Below, in pieces: positions 6,201-9,001 of a stretch of 9,001 bases of DNA. The notes under the pieces are model-generated. The model ran no database searches. It worked only from the letters and a program-made list of their open reading frames with translations, and had not been told where the DNA came from. Source of the stretch: Rhodospirillales bacterium (GTDB lineage Bacteria; Pseudomonadota; Alphaproteobacteria; SMXQ01); the NCBI GenBank assembly GCA_024638585.1, contig JAHEKA010000074.1, positions 1 to 9,001 of the forward strand, given 5' to 3'. The position numbers and the translations under genes were made by a program. The number at the start of each line of letters is the position of its first letter. The first letter of the stretch is position 1.

Positions 6201-6998
6201 ATGTACGAATTCAACTATCACCGCCCCAAATCCCTCGATGAAGCGTCATCCGCCGCGAAAGATGCCGAAGACCGCAAGATCCTGGCCGGCGGCATGACCC
6301 TGATCCCGTCCATGAAACTGCGCCTGGCCGCGCCCAGCGATCTCATCGACCTCGCCGATGTCGATGGGCTGAAAGGAATCACCGTCGGCTCCGACACCGT
6401 CACCATCGGCGCCATGACCCGTCATTACGACGTACAGACCTCGGCCGATGTCCAGAAGGCGATTCCGGCGCTGGCCGCGCTCGCCGGCGGCATCGGCGAC
6501 CCCAGCGTGCGCCATCGCGGCACAATCGGCGGATCGGTCGCCCACTCGGACCCGGCGGCGGACTATCCCGCCGCGGTGCTGGGCCTCGACGCTACGGTCA
6601 AGACCGACAACCGGGAAATTGCCGCCGACGACTTCTTCACCGGCCTGTTCGAAACCGCGTTGGAGGAGGCCGAGATCATCACCGCCATCGAGTTCAAGAT
6701 TCCCGATGCCGCGGCCTACATCAAGTTTCCCCAGCCGGCCTCGGGCTTCGCCTTGGTCGGCGCCTTCGTGGCAAAGTTCGGGGGCGATGTGCGCGTCGCC
6801 ATCACCGGCGCCAAGGACTGCGTCTTCCGGGTGACGGAGATGGAGCAAGCCCTGGCATCGAACTTCTCGCCCGATGCCATCGCCGACATCCAGATCGGCG
6901 ACGATGACCTGCTGGCCGACATCCATTGCGCCGCCGATTATCGGGCCCACCTGGTCACGGTCATGGCCAAGCGTGCGGTCGCCCAAGCGGCAGGCTAA
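6201..6998 (+). CDS. FAD-binding medium subunit of molybdenum hydroxylase (CoxM-like)
   Basis: A 265-residue flavoprotein subunit. It begins with MYEFNYHRPKSLDEA, typical of the family. FAD-binding motifs are AGGMTLIPSMK (residues 29-39) and GDPSVRHRGTIGGSVAHSDPAAD (near residues 99-121, including TIGGS at 108-112). The C-terminal part (about residues 165-265) matches the CO-dehydrogenase flavoprotein C-terminal domain. It is slightly shorter than the usual 280-290 residues but has no obvious break. It takes electrons from the 2Fe-2S subunit and hands them to an acceptor such as quinone or NAD. AAGGGAGA lies 7 bases before the ATG. It is the last gene of the operon; the stop is followed by the terminator at 7039. 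Maturation genes such as coxD, coxE or coxF are not in the window. Confidence 0.93.
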   Translation: MYEFNYHRPKSLDEASSAAKDAEDRKILAGGMTLIPSMKLRLAAPSDLIDLADVDGLKGITVGSDTVTIGAMTRHYDVQTSADVQKAIPALAALAGGIGDPSVRHRGTIGGSVAHSDPAADYPAAVLGLDATVKTDNREIAADDFFTGLFETALEEAEIITAIEFKIPDAAAYIKFPQPASGFALVGAFVAKFGGDVRVAITGAKDCVFRVTEMEQALASNFSPDAIADIQIGDDDLLADIHCAADYRAHLVTVMAKRAVAQAAG

Positions 6999-7038
6999 TC
7001 GCCCACGCACCGCGGCCGAATACAGGCTAAGACAAAAG

Positions 7039-7062
7039 AAGGGCGGCCCCAGGGCCGCCCTT
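7039..7062. terminator. Bidirectional intrinsic terminator between convergent operons
   Basis: Stem AAGGGCGGCC (7039-7048) and GGCCGCCCTT (7053-7062) with the 4-base loop CCAG. On the plus strand it is followed by TAATT, and on the minus strand by CTTTTG, so it can serve both the molybdenum hydroxylase operon and the binding-protein genes. The 10-bp stem is identical to that at 1288-1311. Confidence 0.85.
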
Positions 7063-7082
7063 TAATTGTGAGGATTGTCCCT

Positions 7083-7101
7083 TGGATCCTCCGCGGATCC
7101 A
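7083..7101. repeat. Short hairpin directly after the NMT1-like stop codon
   Basis: TGGATCC (7083-7089) and GGATCCA (7095-7101) form perfect 7-bp arms around a 5-base loop, directly abutting the stop codon at 7102-7104. It has no T tract. It could stabilise the 3' end of the mRNA or help the terminator 21 bp further on; it may also be chance. Confidence 0.3.
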
Positions 7102-8094
7102 TCACCCTCCGTGGCCATCCAGATGTTCCGGATGGTCCTTATAAAGATTGTTGATAAACCCGGAATCGTCGATTTCCCGCAGGAAATGGAAATCCCACAG
7201 GGCAAGCGGGTGGATTTTCGCCGCGTCGCCGTTCTTTTCGTCCTGCTTGAGCGCTTCCTGGTAGACATTACCGATGGCATCCAGCCCCGGATACAGCTTG
7301 GGCTCCAGGATGGGCGCCAGATCGTCATAGAGCATTTCCGCCACCTCGCGATCCAGCTTGCCTTCCTTGGTGTGCTTGTCCATGAGGATTTGGATGGACT
7401 TTTCGCGCTCGGTCTTGAAAAAGGCGATCCCCTCGATCACGCCTTTGAGCATCCGCTCGATGACGTCGGGGCGTTCTTCGACCAGCTTCATCGACGAAGA
7501 CACGGTCATGAAGAAGACCATGGGCTGGCTCTCGATATCGATGATCTTGAACCCCTCGCGGTGCGCGAATTCCTTATTCGGCAGGGTCAGGAAGCAGGCA
7601 TCGATTTCCTTGTCCTTCAGCATCTCCGTTAGGCTTTTGCGGTTGAGCTTGAAGGTACCGTCGGGCAATTCCACCCGTTCTTCGCGCACGATCTCGACCT
7701 GGTCGGTATCTGGATCCAGCCCGTGCTGTTTGAGATAGAGCCAAGTGTTGAGGCCGGGATGGCGTCCGCGCGAGCCGAACTTGCGATGACGGATGTCTTC
7801 GAGCTTCTGGATGTCGCTGTCGGCCCGCGTCACCAGGGAGATGTTGTTTTGGCTGACGGTCTGGCCGAGATAGACCCAGGTGTCGCCGCGGGCGCGCGCG
7901 GCATAGGTGGAGACGTGGTTGCCGGAGACGAACTCAACCTCCCCCGTGGGCACTAGCTTATGGGCGTCGTCCCGGTTGATGCCCTTGTCGTAATCGACCT
8001 CCAGGTCCTGGCGCGCCCAGGCCCCGGATTCGTTGATGACATGCATCAAAGCCAGATGGCTTGACGACCGGTAGGGAAAATTCACATGGTCCAA
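7102..8094 (-). CDS. NMT1/THI5-like solute-binding-fold protein lacking a signal peptide
   Basis: A 330-residue protein with a two-lobed periplasmic-binding fold of the ABC substrate-binding/NMT1-THI5 type. Residues 3-40 (from VNFPYRSSSHLALMHV through SGAWARQDLEVDYDKG) resemble the usual first strand, helix and 'gyfkkeGLdV' region. TGEVEFVSGNHVSTYAARARG (50-70), a ligand-pocket segment KFGSRGRHPGLNTWLYLKQHGL, and the PDVIERMLKGVIEG helix follow the family plan. The start is TTG at 8092-8094, fixed by AAGGAGG 8 bases upstream; an in-frame TAA lies 10 codons upstream, so no signal peptide can be gained by a longer start. It is therefore predicted to be cytoplasmic, which argues against a simple uptake role and for a sensor, decarboxylase-like or thiamine-precursor-like function; a lipid anchor is also excluded. 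It lies 43 bp downstream of the TctC-type gene and is probably cotranscribed with it. Confidence 0.8.
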   Translation of the reverse strand: MDHVNFPYRSSSHLALMHVINESGAWARQDLEVDYDKGINRDDAHKLVPTGEVEFVSGNHVSTYAARARGDTWVYLGQTVSQNNISLVTRADSDIQKLEDIRHRKFGSRGRHPGLNTWLYLKQHGLDPDTDQVEIVREERVELPDGTFKLNRKSLTEMLKDKEIDACFLTLPNKEFAHREGFKIIDIESQPMVFFMTVSSSMKLVEERPDVIERMLKGVIEGIAFFKTEREKSIQILMDKHTKEGKLDREVAEMLYDDLAPILEPKLYPGLDAIGNVYQEALKQDEKNGDAAKIHPLALWDFHFLREIDDSGFINNLYKDHPEHLDGHGG

Positions 8095-8102
8095 GAGGCT
8101 CT

Positions 8103-8109
8103 CCTCCTT
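8103..8109 (-). promoter_or_regulatory. Ribosome binding site fixing a TTG start for the NMT1-like gene
   Basis: AAGGAGG on the minus strand is centred in the 43-bp gap and ends 8 bases before the TTG at 8092-8094. No other start codon in this frame is as well placed, so the signal-less N-terminus is probably real. Confidence 0.75.
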
Positions 8110-8137
8110 GCTTCGTTGATTTTATTGAATGGCTGCG

Positions 8138-9001
8138 TCAGCTCTGCTTGGCGGAACAACTGACGGATTTGACCTCGCCGCCGTTGCTGCCATAAGCGAT
8201 CTCACAGGTCATGCCGGGCTTGAGAGCATTGCGCTTGGCTTTCTTGCCGTTGATGGAGACCTTGGAGCGGGATGAGCTCACCTTTGCCTTGTGGTCTTGG
8301 CCCTTGTTCTTGAAGTGGAGCCACCGGCCGCCCCGCTTGACCGCATCGAGCTTCGCCTTGACCTTGAGGCCCTCGCCCACGAGCTTCTTGGCGAGCTTGG
8401 CCAACTCCTCGTCCGACAGCCTGGCAGCCGGCAGGCCCGCTTTGATGCGGGTCTGGCGGATTCGTTCTATCAGCGCGAGCTTCGGATAGGCGGTCGACTT
8501 GACCTGATCGGTAATGGTCGCCGCGCTGATGGGCCGGAAATCGGCACTGAACTGGTGGTGGGCGAACTTGATGAAGTCCGGGTCCTTATTGGCTTTGATG
8601 AAAGCCGCCTTATAGACCTCGACCATCTCCTTAGGCGTCTTGGGCGGCAGGGCATACCACTTGTCGATCCCCGCCGACTTGACCCAGAAGTCGAAGGCCG
8701 CCTTGTCCATTCCGCTGACCTTCCCCTTCATCAATTCCGACATGGCGGGAACGTCTGGGAAAGACACGCGCCGGCCGACCTTGTCCCCCTCCAGTTCACC
8801 GATCTGCACGACACCCTGGAAATTTCCGGTCCTGATCAGGGACTTCTGGATGGCGATGCCGGACGTGCCGAAGCCATCGATTTCACCTCGCCGGGTGGCC
8901 AGGGTCAGCGCCGCGGAGCCGGGATAGCCCACCACGAATTTGATGTTCCAGCCAAGATGCTGCACCCCGAAGGCGAGCATCTGAGCCCAACTGCGGCTGC
9001 C
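8138..9001 (-). CDS. TctC/Bug-type solute-binding protein with unusual C-terminal extension (N-terminus beyond window)
   Basis: The frame is open to the right edge, giving the last 287 residues. The first visible residues (GSRSWAQMLAFGVQHLGW) continue a tripartite tricarboxylate transporter (TctC/Bug) receptor; about 130-150 residues, including any signal peptide, lie outside. YPGSAALTLATRRGEIDGFG corresponds to the conserved pocket helix region, and WYALPPKTPKEMVEVYKAAF to the usual 'APKGTP..vv..l' segment. The Bug domain ends near the helix PKLALIERIRQT. An extra tail of about 95 residues follows: a short helix (LSDEELAKLAKKLVGEGL), then a lysine-rich beta-type segment of about 74 residues (8138-8362) with SKVSINGKKAK, LKPGMTCEIAYG and GGEVKSVSC. 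Two cysteines in the tail could form a disulfide if exported. Standard Bug proteins lack this tail. It likely captures an organic acid for uptake; membrane subunits are not in the window. Confidence 0.8.
   Translation of the reverse strand, partial: GSRSWAQMLAFGVQHLGWNIKFVVGYPGSAALTLATRRGEIDGFGTSGIAIQKSLIRTGNFQGVVQIGELEGDKVGRRVSFPDVPAMSELMKGKVSGMDKAAFDFWVKSAGIDKWYALPPKTPKEMVEVYKAAFIKANKDPDFIKFAHHQFSADFRPISAATITDQVKSTAYPKLALIERIRQTRIKAGLPAARLSDEELAKLAKKLVGEGLKVKAKLDAVKRGGRWLHFKNKGQDHKAKVSSSRSKVSINGKKAKRNALKPGMTCEIAYGSNGGEVKSVSCSAKQS

Noticed and set aside
2725..6998. Annotation as an aerobic CO dehydrogenase
   Set aside because: The large subunit has TYRGAGR and not the cysteine-containing AYRCSFR loop needed for the Mo-Cu centre.
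7075..7632. Plus-strand frames opposite the NMT1-like gene
   Set aside because: They are antisense shadows without domains; the minus-strand gene has a clear ribosome binding site and family pattern.
1..9001. CRISPR arrays, tandem repeats, insertion-sequence ends, tRNA genes, phage or defence genes
   Set aside because: I looked for direct-repeat arrays, transposase motifs and tRNA-like cloverleaves by eye and saw none. The density and style of genes fit ordinary chromosomal catabolic DNA.

Overview
The window is GC-rich, tightly packed bacterial DNA. A DUF1491 gene, CoxG/CoxL/CoxS/CoxM-type proteins and orphan solute-binding proteins together suggest an alphaproteobacterium, probably a metabolically versatile free-living one. 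This assignment rests on protein families and base composition only; there is no rRNA or tRNA in the window.

Layout. (1) Positions 1-788, minus strand: a DUF1491 gene, then a small cupin gene that runs off the left edge and has its own extended -10 promoter. (2) 811-1311, plus strand: a single VOC-fold (glyoxalase/dioxygenase superfamily) gene with a recognisable promoter and a shared terminator. (3) 1336-2385, minus strand: an amidohydrolase-2 family TIM-barrel protein. (4) 2386-2724: a 339-bp divergent intergenic region with two candidate operator dyads. (5) 2725-6998, plus strand: a four-gene molybdenum hydroxylase operon in the order large subunit, CoxG-like SRPBCC protein, 2Fe-2S subunit, FAD subunit. 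(6) 7039-7062: a bidirectional terminator. (7) 7102-9001, minus strand: two solute-binding-like genes, a TctC/Bug-type receptor (cut by the right edge) with an unusual C-terminal extension, followed by an NMT1/THI5-like protein with no signal peptide.

How the genes may work together. The centre is a xanthine dehydrogenase/CO dehydrogenase-family enzyme. Its large subunit carries TYRGAGR where true aerobic CO dehydrogenase has a Cys-containing loop, so it is a form-II-like molybdenum hydroxylase of unknown substrate and probably not a CO oxidiser. The divergent amidohydrolase (hydrolase or decarboxylase) and the flanking substrate-binding proteins fit a catabolic module in which a carboxylated or heterocyclic compound is taken up, hydroxylated and then hydrolysed or decarboxylated. 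That pathway is inference from co-location.

I see no phage, insertion sequence, CRISPR array, toxin-antitoxin or defence genes. The most unusual items are the beta-rich basic tail on the TctC-type protein, the signal-less binding protein, the anchor-less CoxG placed between L and S, and the 143-bp intra-operon gap before a TTG-started coxS-like gene.
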